Shown: positions 21,601 to 33,482 of the stretch, piece after piece
Layout: the number at the start of each line of letters is the position of its first letter
Numbering within the stretch: position 1 is the first letter of the stretch
NCBI GenBank assembly: GCA_039654915.1
Contig: CM077599.1
Coordinates: forward strand, 26,163,501 to 26,227,500
DNA: 64,000 nt
Direction: 5' to 3'
From: Aquilaria yunnanensis
Taxonomy: Eukaryota > Streptophyta > Magnoliopsida > Malvales > Thymelaeaceae
Position numbers and translations under genes: made by a program
The notes under the pieces: generated by a model
Seen by the model: only the letters and a program-made list of their open reading frames with translations
Told to the model about the DNA's origin: nothing
The model's database searches: none

Positions 21601-23175
21601 GTGAGTTTAGGTCATAGTTGTACAAGATAGAGCTCCTTGCAGTACCATTTTTGGGTTAGAGTGGTACGAATTGAGGTTGTTCTGGTAAATGATTGAGGTT
21701 AACATTAACCCACTTGCTCTTTGTGGGTGTATATAATCTTATTCTCATCTCCTAATAAGATAGGATTTTCTGATTGAGGTTAACATTAATCTCACTGTTA
21801 TTTCTCCCCCACAAAATTTCTTTACCACTAGACTCTAAATTCCTAAGTCGATCATAATGGTACCTCTTTGTAGGTCAACGTGGTACCGGATCAGCTAAAG
21901 ATGGTACATTTTTCTATTCATAACGGTACCCAAAGGGGTTTTTATGGCCCCAGATTCAGGTTCGTAATAATCAGCTGCTGTTCGTTGGTGTATATGTCCA
22001 GTCATTCTTCTGAAATCTTTTTGTTGATTTTGGTTCGGTGTGGTAGTGATAAAGGGTGAGGATCAACGTTGATCTTCCGAACAATTGAGCTCTTATCACC
22101 TTGCATGATAAACACAGATCGAGATAGTTTTATGGCTAAGGTTTAAGCAATGTGATTGTGTTCCCAACGTAGTAGCAATAGCTGGAGAATCAATTGTGCA
22201 TAAAGAAAGTAATAAGGTGATTCAATCTTCTTCTCATCAAGTCTCTTGTGGGCCTGTGAAAAAACATCATAAACACAAATCCATAAGCTAACTAGTCTAA
22301 AGGCCGAAGCATAGTTTAGTGTTAGGAGTGTTAATTTACCCATGATAGATACCCCTACCCGCCAGATGGGTGAGATTTAGGTCATAGTTAGGAGTGTTAA
22401 TTTACCCATGATAGATACCCTTACCAGCCAGATAAGTGAGGTTTAGGTCATAGTGGTATCAGACTTAGCTTGTTGTGATACCACTATTGGGTTATAGTGG
22501 TACGAATTGAGGTTGTTCTGGTAAACGATTGAGGTTAACATTAACCCACTTTCTCTTTGTGGGTGTATATAACATTGTTCTCATCTCTTAATATGATCTG
22601 ATTTAATGATTGAGGTTAACATTAATCTCATTGTTATATCTCCCCCATAAAATTTCTTCACCAGTAGAGTCTAAATTCCTAATGCAATCAGAATGGTACT
22701 GGGGTGAGGTAATAAGGTACCTCTTTTAGGTCATAATGGTAGCTGTAAAGGTTTTTGTGGTACCAGGTTTAGGTTCGCAATAATTAGCTGCTGTTCGTTA
22801 ATGTGTATGATTGTGGGCCTTGTCTAGTCTTTCATCTGAAATCGTTTTGTTTATTTCGGTTTAGGGTGGTAGTGATAAAGGGGGTGATCACCGTTGATTT
22901 TGCAAACAATGGAGCTCTCGTTCACCCTGCATGATAAACATCGATCAAGATAGTTTTGAGGTTAGGGTTTAAGCAATATGATTATGTTCCCAAAGCAGCA
23001 GTAACAGCTGGGGAATCGGTTGTCCATAAAGAAAGTAATAAAGGCGATTCAATCTTTTTCTCATCAAGTCTCTTGTGGGCCTTCTAGAAAAAATTATAAA
23101 CATAAATCCACGAGCTAACTAGTCTGAAGGCCTAAGCATAGGTTAGTGTTAGGAGTGTTAATTTACCCATGATAA
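18606..23175 (+). repeat. Six-unit tandem array (~770-840 bp units)
   Basis: The landmark 'caattgagct' or its variant occurs near 18880, 19708, 20477, 21313, 22081 and 22902, giving spacings of roughly 828, 769, 836, 768 and 821. Each unit contains a splice-acceptor-like 'tttcag(t/c)tt(c/t)ag', an exon-like block ending in 'cacaaatc(c)acgagctaact', a palindromic 'gggtgagatttaggtcatag' part, 'gaggttaacattaacccact', 'ttatttctcccccac' and 'aatggtacc' words. Inverted single copies occur at 29240-29830 and 48230-48600. Confidence 0.9.
19609..19917 (+). pseudogene. Gene-like 3' exon inside array unit 2
   Basis: Unit 2 keeps an open frame of about 75 codons after the acceptor-like 'ttggttcag'. It runs 'LQTIELLFTLHDK', 'LRLGFKQCDYVPN', 'HKESNKAIQSSSHQ' and ends in a basic 'KKCHKHKSKS' tail. 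Equivalent frames in the other five units are broken. An inverted copy at 29569-29796 keeps it open too ('LRLGFKQFDC', 'KKHHKHKSTS'). It looks like the last exon of a multi-copy transposon-borne gene. I do not recognise the family. Confidence 0.4.
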
Positions 23176-23864
23176 TGTAAGTCTGTTGATTTTTTTCTTT
23201 TGCTATTTTTAGAATCCTAATACTAACATAACTTTAATTAATAGAAATTATAAAATTATAACACCCCCATATCCCACATGGGAGAAATGTGGGAAGCCTC
23301 TTTTTGTTATACTCACCTTGTTATAACATAACAAAACAAAAATGTTGATATCTTATGTGTAATCTGACATTGAATCATATCTTATGTGTGGGTATAGTTT
23401 CATGGTCCTATGCAACTTGGGTGATAATTAAGAAAAATCTCAACAATAATCTTTGATTACTTGTAGGATAAAATTTTTTAAAATTTAACTACTCTAGTTT
23501 TAAAGAGATCGGACAGAAAATAAACTTGATGCACTACTGTGTTAAAAGAGTAAGAATTTTGGTTGAAATCCAGAGTTAAGCCAAAAATCAATTTTCCTAT
23601 GATGGGCGGTCAAAGTGCATTCTAGAATCTCCCAAAAAGCCCTTTAAAGTCAATTATTCAACGAGATCAGTGTTGATACTCATTCACACCAATCTTGCGT
23701 TCCCCCTGCTACTAGTGACAAGGCACTCTCTAAAAAATGCTCTCCTGCTAACGGATTGGTTTTCTGCAACTCACAACATGACATTTTTAATTTGGACCTT
23801 AGTCAATTATTTCTTTTGCTCTTCAATTTTAATTTCTTATAGGAGATTTTTTAATACATGAACC
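23176..23864. other. Non-coding spacer after the array
   Basis: The last array unit dissolves near 23175 into AT-rich DNA with 'ttataacacccccatatccc'. I saw no gene. A weak 'tcaacgagatcagtgttgat' word resembles the dispersed palindromic motif. Confidence 0.5.
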
Positions 23865-25524
23865 TTGAGCCATGTCTTCCAAACGACTGGATTTTCTATA
23901 GTAGGTAAACCATTGTGTTGTCAAGTTCTAAATGATGTTGTTGGTTTATGTTTAGATCTATTGGGGGATTGTGAAGTCATTTTAGGAAAAGGTGGGAAGC
24001 CCAAGAACAAGTTTAAGCTTTCTTGGTTGAGAGAGAAATTTAGTAACATACCAGATAGTGATATTTGGCAAGACCTCTCTAGGAAGCACCAAGTTGATCA
24101 CAAGTGTGTCTGAGTGTATGTCCTGTATGCCCTAGGCAGTTTGTTGTTTCTAGATGATAGTGGTATTTATATCTCGGCAGCATTTTTACCTCTGGTAGAG
24201 AATGTTGATGAGATAAGAAACTTTGCTTGTGGTACTGCCTTATTGGTAGACATCCATTTGTCCCTGGCAAATAAGCAATTGAAAAAAAAAATTTCATGGA
24301 TGCATGATGTTGGTCTAGGTAATGTGCATACACTGTAATGACACACTTTGTTAATAACATGCTTTACCTGTTCAGAACCTAAACCTGCTTCTATTGTTTC
24401 TAAAAAATTATATAGCAGTCAAACTAATGTTTTTTTTTTATTTAACTTTTTTTCATAGCTTTTCCTCATGGCCTTTGCGCCATTTATAGCAAATTTGGTG
24501 TTGCATGGGAATGAACTTGGTGAAGCAACAACATTTCTTGCGTGGCTTTGTTGGGAAGAGAATATAAAAAGACATTCAATTAATACTTGCAATCCCCTAA
24601 AATTTAAAACATTTCAAGAAATTTTTTTGAGTGATGTCGAGGTAACTTAGAGAATATTTTCTCAATGAATTATATTAGTCTTTGTTTAGTATTAGAGTGT
24701 TGGATACTTAATTTCACTAAGCCGCACCATTTTATTGATATATTTATCGGGCACAAAGGCCTAGATTGTTAATGGAATGACTGGGATTGACATAAAATGC
24801 TAATTGCAGGTTGTGGAAAACCCCTTACAAAGGGTGGAAATACCTTGTGCTTTGCTGAATCAACTGAAATTTGATGGGCAAAGTTGTATGTTAATTTGTC
24901 TAAATAATGTAGTCCCATATGGATCTCCCAAAATAAATAATATAAAGTTGGAGGAGAGAAAATCTTTTAAGAAACCAAAATGATTTTGTCTTGGAATAGA
25001 CTTCCAGGCAAAGGATATGGCTAAGTATATTTAGAATTAGGAAGACGTTAATAGTTTGTGGGCTGCTTCCCTAGGTGCAGAGGAGCAGGTATTTTACTTC
25101 TGACATACATATTTCTCTAGCTTTTTGATTTGGTAGCTTGATTTGTTGATTATTTATGATAGGGGATGAGAGATCAGTCCTTTCAACAGGTAGATGGTTA
25201 CGGAGATCAGTCCTATCAACAAGTAGATGGTTATGGAAATTAATCCTATGAACAGGTAGATGGTTACTTACTAAAATCTAGGTAGGTACTCAACTTCCAA
25301 CTGGCATGTATATTTGATTCAGTTGTGTGATTCATTGATTGCTTATAATAGAAATGGAAGATGACTCCAATCAGAAGGTAGAAGCGCACGTGAATGATAA
25401 CCTGCTAAAAACTTACAAGCGCAAAAAGAATCAGCAGCATAAGGGGGCTTGTAAACTTTTGTCGAGGTCAAAGCCCTCTATTATTGAACCTAAAAATTCC
25501 ACAATTTCACATCTTCTACATTAG
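23865..25524 (+). pseudogene. Plant mobile domain (PMD/MAIN-like) gene
   Basis: Exon 1 encodes 'LLGDCEVILGKGGKPKNKF', 'KLSWLREKFSNIPDSD', then 'YVLYALGSLLFLDDSG', 'AAFLPLVENVDEIRNFACGT' and 'ALLVDIHLSLA'. This is the plant mobile domain order: LLG, KLSWL, Y-LY-LG-LF-D-SG, LPLL-D, WG-A-LA. A single TGA (24111-24113) splits it where the family has Arg, consistent with CGA-to-TGA. Later exons lie near 24458-24640 and 24810-24980. 25155-25275 carries an 11-residue repeat. A last exon from about 25352 ('EMEDDSNQKVEAHVNDN') has a lysine-rich tail and ends at 25524. PMD proteins silence or derive from transposons in plants; this copy is broken, and exon limits are approximate. Confidence 0.7.
25160..25275 (+). 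repeat. Coding minisatellite, three ~33-bp units
   Basis: Units begin near 25169, 25202 and 25235 and encode DQSFQQVDGYG, DQSYQQVDGYG and N-stop-SYEQVDGY. The period keeps the frame. It lies in the PMD relic between exon-like blocks. Confidence 0.8.
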
Positions 25525-26950
25525 GGGCTTTCCAAGCAGTTTACAATAGCAGAAGGTCTGGTCTTTTGCCCTCATCATTGTTCTTTGATTGTTTGCTCTT
25601 ACATAATTTTTTTGTGAAGTGACCGGTGAGGGTTAGACTTGAATTTTACAATGCCAGAAGGTCTGGTCATAGCCTTATAATATCACGCCTCATCATGTAC
25701 AAACACACCTAACACCATCTGAGCTAACTGAGCTCACAAACAAGTTTAAATTATCAAATGGGAGTAGTTGAAAGCTAAGAAACATGATTTTCAAGAATGA
25801 ATTGAAGTTTTGCCATCAAACTTGAGGCTAGACATTGAATTCTAAATTCTGCAGTATTTAAGTTTCAAACTGACCATGAAGCTAAATTTAGGTATAACCC
25901 TAAAGCCATGAATCTTTTATAAAGCTACATAACTCTTGAGTTAAAACTAACAAGAAGGTTAATAAATAGCTACAACATGAGCTCTTTAGGATATGTTAAA
26001 ACTGGTTACCTGGAAGACAGCAATTATGAACTGAAGTTTTGCATTCAGTTATAAATCTAAAGGCATGAATCCTTTATAAAGCTACACAGTCTTTAAGTTA
26101 AAACTAACCAGAAGGTTCCTAAATAGCTACAACAGGAGCAATTATGCAAGATACATTACTGAATTCTACTGTCTGAAGCTTTTGGTTACAGTTTAAAAGA
26201 TGGTTGTTTAACCCAGTAAGTGTAGCACAGGCTTTCAACTAAGTAGACCTGAGAAGTAGCCCCATTCAATAAATCAAATAGAACAAAAAAAATTCAGAAT
26301 CTAATAAACTGTTCGTATGTTCTCAAATGCTATAAATTGAGTTAGGTAACAGTGATCTTGGCAAGTCAGTGGAGGTTTTGGGATCAATTATTCAGGTATA
26401 TCATTGTTGATCTTAGCTAAAATGAATCAGAGCCTTTCATGTCAATTAATTTAAGTGAACCAGTTCCGTAAAAGTCAGAATCTGATAAACTGTTCATATG
26501 TTCTTAAGTGCTATAAGTTGAGTTAGGTGAAAGTTGATGTTGGCAAGTTAGTGTTTACTTCAAGATGAGTCAGAGCCTCCAGTGACTGGGGGTTCTGTAA
26601 TCTATTCTTCAGGTGTGATCAACTTTAATCTCCACTGAAATGAATTAGAGTCAATGTTGATTTCTTTGGAAAAATGAAACCTAAGCCCATTTTGATTACT
26701 AAACTTCCATGGCGACTGTTGACCTTGGCAAGCTAGCATATAATAGAGGAATATTGTGACTCTCTCTAGTCGGCTGGATGTTATTCACCATTTAAAAGTT
26801 CAGTGGCGGATGCGGTAACTCTAATGATAGTAGAGGATTTGGATCACGTTAAAGGTTTGCTTTTTTTGACAAGTCTTTTTCCCTGGACTACCTCCATAGT
26901 CTCAGATAGTCCTTTTTCTTTATTGGTTCAGTTGGATCAAATTTTAACTC
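25525..26950. other. Non-coding with two local duplications
   Basis: A ~80-bp phrase ('tttataaagctaca...ttaaaactaac') occurs at about 25917 and 26065. A second phrase ('taaactgttc(g/a)tatgttct') occurs at about 26304 and 26485. No coding family was recognised. Exons upstream of the FCP1-like relic may be hidden here. Confidence 0.55.
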
Positions 26951-26965
26951 ATGTTTTTCCATAGA

Positions 26966-28455
26966 TGTTCCCAAAGAAATTCAGGTGGAAACGGAAAGAG
27001 AAAAGGAAATAGTGCAAGGAGCTGAAGTTTCAGATAATTGTGAAAGGCAGGAGAATGAAGTTAGTAATTCTTTCTTCTTAAAATTCATTGAATACATGAA
27101 GCAATAGAAATTTCTTATGATGAGATATGCTGCTTTTCAATGTAGTTGGAAACATGGAATCAAATGGAACTGGAGAAGCATGGAGAACTTGCAGAAATAT
27201 CGTTATATCAAAGAGTAACACAAACGAACCATGCTAAAACAAAGCTCCTGGTCTTTGACTTGAATGGGGTACTTGTCGATGTGGTTTGGATAGGGTGGGA
27301 CCTATTGAGAAAATTAAAGCAAGGGCATTCCGTTTCGATCAACAGCAGATGCATCAACCCACCAATAAACGGACTGTTGAAACTAAAAGGCCCATCAATA
27401 GGTGTAATTCACCTTTTCATGCTTAATAACTTGAATTTGTATTCAATGTGGCGTACTAATTCTACTTGGAACTTTATTTACATTTTTTCAATTTTCAGGA
27501 GGTAGTTTTGTAAAAATTTTATCAACTTTTGTTTGGATCAGTTTGAAGTAGGAATATGGTCATAAAAAAAAAGTATACTTTACATGTTTTGATCAGCGAC
27601 TGTGGTTTCATTAAAATTCATTCCTTTATAATTTTTTCATAGATTATTTTTAGCCATGATTCAGTCACATAATTCTCAAAACTGCAAGGAAAATGTTCAT
27701 GAAATCGTAAACTTGGTCTTTGGAGATTCCAATGACAGATTGTGTTTTTGTTAGGTAAGTAGCCTCGCATTGCTGATCAGCTTTCCATCGCAAAGAGAAA
27801 ATTGTCAACATGTTTCGCCAACATATAACTTATTGCTTTAACTGTTTGATGCAAAACCAATCTCATTGCACAACCAGCTACCAAAAACTTTCTAACAAGG
27901 GCTAGCCTACATTTTGCAAAGAATTGACTAAGATATGGGATCAGTTTCAACAGAAGGGATGGGAGTATAATGCATCGAACATGTTGTTAATCGATGATTC
28001 TTCTAACAAGGCTTGCCATAATCCTGTATGCTAATAGATTGTTCTTTCTCACTCTTTCTGGTAATAGTGCTTCATCATTTATCTTAGATTATCATACTAC
28101 TTTTTGCTGGTCCTTTTTTCTAGGAATACACTGCAATTTTTCCACATCTTTACCATCACTATGATGAAGACAATGATGAACAGTTAGGCAAGTAGTCAGA
28201 TATTATCACTCTGTTTATAAGTGCTTGTTCATTTGCTTTGTTAAGGGGAGGGATAAGGAAAGGTTATGGGTTGAAGAATGGACTGTCATTTTGACAATTT
28301 AGTTGAATTTTGTGTTGTTAAGGTGAGGTACCTTATATAATACTTATCTAAAACAGGACCTAGAGGTGAAATTTGAAAGTATTTGGAATGGTTAGCAGGA
28401 GCAGATAATGTGCAAAAGTATGTCCAGGAACATCCATTCCAAGCAGTTGGATAGA
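26966..28455 (+). pseudogene. FCP1/NIF-type HAD phosphatase-like gene
   Basis: The exons spell the family in order. An acidic leader (26966-27060) is followed by 27146-27420 with 'TKLLVFDLNGVLVDVV', the HAD motif I region (D-L-N-G form). 27500-27562 has 'FCKNFINFCLDQFEVGIWS'. 27668-27750 has 'NVHEIVNLVFGDSNDRLCFC'. 27915-28026 has 'KELTKIWDQFQQKGWEYN' and 'NMLLIDDSSNKACHNP', the motif with the second Asp pair. 28129-28188 has 'EYTAIFPHLYHHYDEDND'. 28355-28455 has 'KYLEWLAGADNVQKYVQEHP'. In-frame stops occur before FCKNF, after LCFC (family Trp) and in GEI-stop-KYL (family Arg), so it is a pseudogene. Functional relatives dephosphorylate phosphoproteins such as the RNA polymerase II tail. Confidence 0.8.
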
Positions 28456-28499
28456 GATGAAGCTAAATTCCGTATCTGTTATCTTGATGTGCAAAAGCA

Positions 28500-29830
28500 T
28501 ATCGATCGATGTTTTATCATGCAAGGTGAAAAAGAGCTCAATTATTTACAAAATCAACGTTGATCAGCTACCTTTATCATAACCAGCCTGAACCAAAATG
28601 AACAAAAAGATTTAAGAAAAATGATTGGACCAGGCCCACAAAAGATTAAATTATTTGAAACCAGGCAGCCCATTAAAGCCCAACCCAATATGTAAGCTTC
28701 ATGCCAAGAAAGTAGTAGAGCGATAAAGAAACCTGGAACCAACGTTGGTCTCCACAGTTGTTGAGCTCATTTCTTTGTGCATGTACATTTTATATTATAA
28801 AAAGCGAAGTGATGCAAAAATACCAAATTTGATTTTTTTAATGAGATCAAAATTTTTCATTCCCAATTTAATTAAAATTTTAATAACATTGAAATGCCAA
28901 AACTATACTGCTTTTTGGTATACGGCTAAATCTTTCGAATCAAACAAATTTAGGTTAAGCTCTTTTGCGGTACTCGCAGGTACGTAATGTTTTTTTATGG
29001 ATGTTAATCTCTTTAATCAACAAAATTCTATTTTTTATTTTGAGTCTAGGGTATTCTTCGTATTATGTTGGAGTCGAATCACTTATTGATGTTATGAGAT
29101 ATATAGGTTTTAGAAGATTTATGCACAAAAAACACTGATGACTGCAATTTATCCCTTATTTTTAAGTGTCACCTACATAAATTGGCCAACAAACGCAGAA
29201 TTTCAATAACTGGTGCATCCAAGCCACTGACAAACATATTGCATTAGGAATTTTGAGTTAAGTGGTGAAAAAAATTTGTGGGGGAGAAATAACGGTGAGA
29301 TTAATGTTAACCTCAATCATTAAATCATATTGCATTAGGAGATGAGAACAACTCTATATACACCCACAAAGAGCAAGTGTGTTAATGTTAACCTCAATTG
29401 TTCACTAGAACAACCTTAATTCCTACCACTATAAGCAAAAACATGTACCATAATAAGTTGATTATAATACCATTATGGCCTAAATCTCACCCATCTAATG
29501 GGTAGGGGTACCTATCGTGGGTAAATTAACACTCATAACACTAACCTATGCTTTGGCCTTCAGACTAGTTAACTCGTGGATTTATGTTTATGATGTTTTT
29601 TAGAAGGCCCACAAGAGATCTGATGAGAAAAAGATTGAATCGCCTTATTAGTTTCTTTATGAACAATTGATTCTCTAGTTGTTGCTGCTGCAATGTGAAC
29701 ACAATCAAATTGCTTAAACCCTAACCTTAAAACCATCTCGATCAAATGTTTATCATGCAAGGTGAGCAAGAGTTCAATTATTTGTAAAATCAACATTGAT
29801 CAGCTCCCTTTATCACAACCAGCCTGAACC
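28500..29830. repeat. Dispersed repeat R1 (empty-site copy)
   Basis: 28505-29800 is collinear with 46830-48600: 'cgttgatcagct', 'aagcccaacccaatat', 'tataaaaagcga(a/g)gtga', 'gagtctagggtattcttc' and then an inverted unit of the 18.6-23.2 kb array with its 'LRLGFKQ' frame on the minus strand (29569-29796). It lacks the 691-bp insert of the second copy at about 29016. Confidence 0.85.
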
Positions 29831-30298
29831 GAAATGAACAAAAAGATTTTAAAATTCCCAAAAAAATTGTACATTCTAATACACAGGTCTTAAATTGAAG
29901 GTTGTATAAAAGTTGCATAAAATTTTAGGGTTGAAAAGATTCCTATGTCCTCGGTAAAACCCTGGCACAAAAAAAGTGTCAAGAGATTACATTGATTGCC
30001 TCACACAGTAACGCGACTCTACAGTTATTCGCCGACAAAACAGGACTTGCCAACGGCGTTGGTCCCAAACAACAACATTCACTTGTTCCAGCGTTCACTA
30101 GTCAAAATATTCACTAGTCGATTTCATCACGGTTTGGGTAGCGAAGATGGCAATCACTTGTTTCGACGTTCTAAAATCTCCGATCATGTTCGTCTTTTTC
30201 CATTTCTTCAATAAATAGTTAATAATCTCGTTGTCGCACCTAATAATCTTTGATTTTCCCATTAGCAAAAAAATTGACTCAAAAGTGTATACTAGGAA
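29831..30298. other. Non-coding stretch
   Basis: No gene was recognised. The segment 29990-30200 is slightly richer in CG words than its flanks but shows no family motif. Confidence 0.45.
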
Positions 30299-32930
30299 AT
30301 GGAAGGTGGGAAAAGATACATAAATGTTGCTGTAAAAAAAAAGCCATGGTGGCTACACTCCCAAAAAATGAAGGTCTCAATAGTTGAGCATCCCAACACC
30401 TTTAGCACATCACAAAGCAAAGCTAGCAACAAAAAAATCAACTGTCATCACGAAACAATGGTCTCAAAGGAAACCAAATACAACGTAAGCTTTCCATTAT
30501 AAAACACTTCTAAAGTTGACAAATGCTCCATTCTGAATAGCTTGTACAAAAAATTAAAACCACAGAAGTTGGAGAATTCACACACTAATGTGTGTTGCTC
30601 GCAGCTGTCTGAAAACCAATATTGTGCCTAACCAACATGTCGTTGATGTTATGTGCAGTGTTGAATTAACTCCAAGATGCTTCACGAAGGAACTTGTAAA
30701 CTTATTGCAAATAGTTAAAAAAAAACCAGCACAAGTTGAAGCAATTACTGATATGGGATTTGAGCCACTGTTCAAGATGATGAATATGAAGGTTAGGACC
30801 TGTTTGTTGTTCTTCCTTCTGCAACACTTCAATGAAAATGCATCCACATTACAGCTCCCGAACAAACAGGAGATTGAAATCAGTGATATAGACGTCCACC
30901 TGACCTTTGGTTTACTGACGGGGGTAAAAAGCATTGAAGCACATGACGGAGGGCCTACCCAAGTCAATGATAACACATTAACATGGAAGCGGCAGTTTGG
31001 TGGCCAAATCCCCATTAGCCAATATCTGAATGAGGCACTGAAAAATGACACGGACTTAAACAAGCATTTCAGAACAAACTTCATCGTCTTTGTTGCTACA
31101 AAGTTCCTCTCATCAGCAACATCCTCCAAATCAAGCAATTGGAAGATTATAAAATCACTCCACAGCACGACATCAGTCTTGAAAAGTTACAATTGGTGCC
31201 AGTACATGCTGGATGGAGTGATTGAGCAGATGAAAATGTATAAAAAAGCAACAAACCCGAAGAACATCGTGGGATGCATGCTGCTGTTACAGGTTTGGGC
31301 TTTTACTTCTTTTGTCCTTCTAACCATTGTTGTATTATGGTTTACTGTTCACTCACCCACTCATTGTGTGACATTTGATTACTTAGCTCATCTACCTAGA
31401 TAGAGTTCTAGCTTATGGACTCCCAACTTTTGAGTGCCAATTTCTAACAATAGTTGCATGGAATAACGAACTTGTCGCTAAGTGCATCAACCAAGAGATG
31501 GACAAGAAAAACAAGACTTTCCATTTTGGACTTGGGAAAGTATGATCTGACCACATTGTACACTAATATTGTTCATGGCTATGGACACATCTCGATTACT
31601 GACTTGTATACATTCTAACCGTTGGAAGAGCACCTACTGAAAGAAGAATTCAGGAAGGATAGACTCGAGAAGGAAATGAAGAGAACGCTGCAAGGATATA
31701 AAAAACTCAAGCTTTGTTCAAACCAGTAGCAGCAGCAGCAGCATGAAGACCCATCTTCCAGAGAGTAGTTCAGCAACTTCGATGAAGTTGTGAATGATGT
31801 TTTTTTTCCAAACCATCATGCAAACAAATCAAACAAGCATCTATTCAAGCTGGTAAAAGCTGCATGCAAGGCTTTTCTAGGAAAAACTTATTTGATTACT
31901 CAATACTTGAGCTTGAACTTCCCATCGGTGGCTGTGGACCCTGAAGCTAAATGTGAGGCACACGTAGTTAACACTGTTGATGCTACAGGAGAGGCATGGT
32001 GCCAGATTAAAAGAAATTATGCCAAAGGGGTCAACATAGAAGACTAGGATGGAATGACAGGGCAGCACACAGAACATGCTATTGAGCATGATAATAAGGC
32101 TTGTGCATGGACAGGTTCTGAACTTTGTACATTTGTCTCGGTCCATTTTTCTTTTGCTTCTACCATGCTATTTTAATCTGTGTTGAAAGGTGTTCCACAA
32201 GCAGTATGTATGTACTTCGTTCACCCAAATTGTTCTGATGGTACTTTAACTATGTTGTTTATAAATGTCATGTGTTGCTTAGATGGAGTATTTTTTTCCC
32301 CACTTCCTATAGTACAACCCCTAAGACATGTTCTATTCATAAAAGATAAATTTTTCAGATGATGCGGTGAAAATTCATTACATTGGGAGCTGCCTAATGA
32401 CCACCTTAAGGCAATGGACTTTGCTTTTCAGTGCAAACCAGATTCAAGGTTAGTGCATATTTTATGACACAATGTGCAACAATCCTGTGCTGTTGACTGT
32501 TATGAAAAGTAATGTTCACTCCTACATGGTGCTATACTTAGTGACAAGTTGGTGTGCATTGCTGGCCTGGCACTTACTCCCGTCTACTTATTAATGCTCT
32601 ATGAGAACACATATGTTGAAGCTCTGGTTGTTGATGCTTAGGCTAAGATGTTGAATTGTCAAGAGAGATCAAATCCAAGCCAAGGAAGAGTCTTTTTGTC
32701 TGTCAACTTCACAGTTAGTGGGCACCAGCCTTAACTTGTAAATGGATATGCAAATGTGCTCCTACATGCTCTCTCATTGTACTAAACATGGGTTCATTCT
32801 TACAGGACTCAATTTTCAGGCTGCACCATCATACTTTACAGAAGCACGAGAAAAAGGGCAAGAAAATCAATGCTTGAGTATAAGAAAACATAAAAGACCA
32901 TGTTGTGAAACAAGCTCTTGTCGAGCTTAA
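30299..32930 (+). pseudogene. Ulp1-type/plant-mobile-domain gene C, truncated before the catalytic centre
   Basis: An uncertain leader exon lies at 30299-30480. The main exon, about 30604-31293, is open for some 230 codons: 'VEAITDMGFEPLFKMMNMKV', 'EIEISDIDVHLTFGLLTGV', 'NKHFRTNFIVFVATKFLS', 'KSYNWCQYMLDGVIEQMKMY', 'NIVGCMLLLQ', then a GT. This is the classic N-terminal domain of plant transposon Ulp1 proteins. The next exon from about 31390 has 'YLDRVLAYGLPTF' and 'AWNNELVAKCINQE'. A frameshift near 31540 and TAA/TAG codons follow, then frames to 32047 ('NKSNKHLFKLVKAACKAFLG'). 32540-32720 has 'YVEALVVDA' and 'RVFLSVNF', matching the start of the protease domain. The His/Asp/Cys region is missing; repeat DNA begins at about 32940. 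The main exon start at the AG before 'CLKTNIV' is preferred to the earlier ATG. Confidence 0.75.
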
Positions 32931-33022
32931 ATCTACAATTCAGGTTAGGGTGGTACAAATAGAGGCTATGCTGTTACCCAATTCAGGACCTTCAAGTAAG
33001 GGTAGTACCTTCAGTTTAATGT

Positions 33023-33235
33023 GGTACTCGATTGAGTTTGTTGTTCGAGCTTTTATATAATGTTGTTCTCTAGTGCAATAACATTTTGTGCATCCAGATT
33101 AATATCTCATGCCTTGTGGTACAAGGTTGTTGGTTAACAAATTAAGGTTAAGGTTTAGTTTTAAGCCTTAAGTTTATGGATTGGCAAAAAGGTTAGACCA
33201 TTGAACTTTTATCATAAGTATCCACCATAAGTTTT
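33023..33235. repeat. Dispersed repeat shared with 45180-45380
   Basis: 'ggtactcgattgagtttg', 'ttatataatgttgttctct', 'aacattttgtgcatcca' and 'aagccttaagtttatggat' occur in both places, in the same order and orientation. Confidence 0.85.
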
Positions 33236-33482
33236 ATAACTTTTCTAATTGAGTCCTATAATTACACGAGTTTCCAATTGAGTCCTATATAGGTTATCCA
33301 CCATTTTCTCTTGTCCCAATGGGTTAAGCTTTTGGGAAAATGTGTGAGGCCATGACCGTATGTTGTATCTCGCTAGATGGATCTCCTAGGTTCAGACCTC
33401 CCCTAACATGTTGGAGTCGGATTACTTGTTGATCTTGTGAGCTATACAGATTTTAGATATACATGTATTAAGGATTCTTATA

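Noticed and set aside
29990..30230. Organelle-derived insertion
   Set aside because: Slightly different composition suggested it, but no recognisable plastid or mitochondrial gene sequence was seen.
30578..31168. Minus-strand 196-residue ORF
   Set aside because: Shadow of the plus-strand Ulp1-type N-terminal exon, which matches a known domain.
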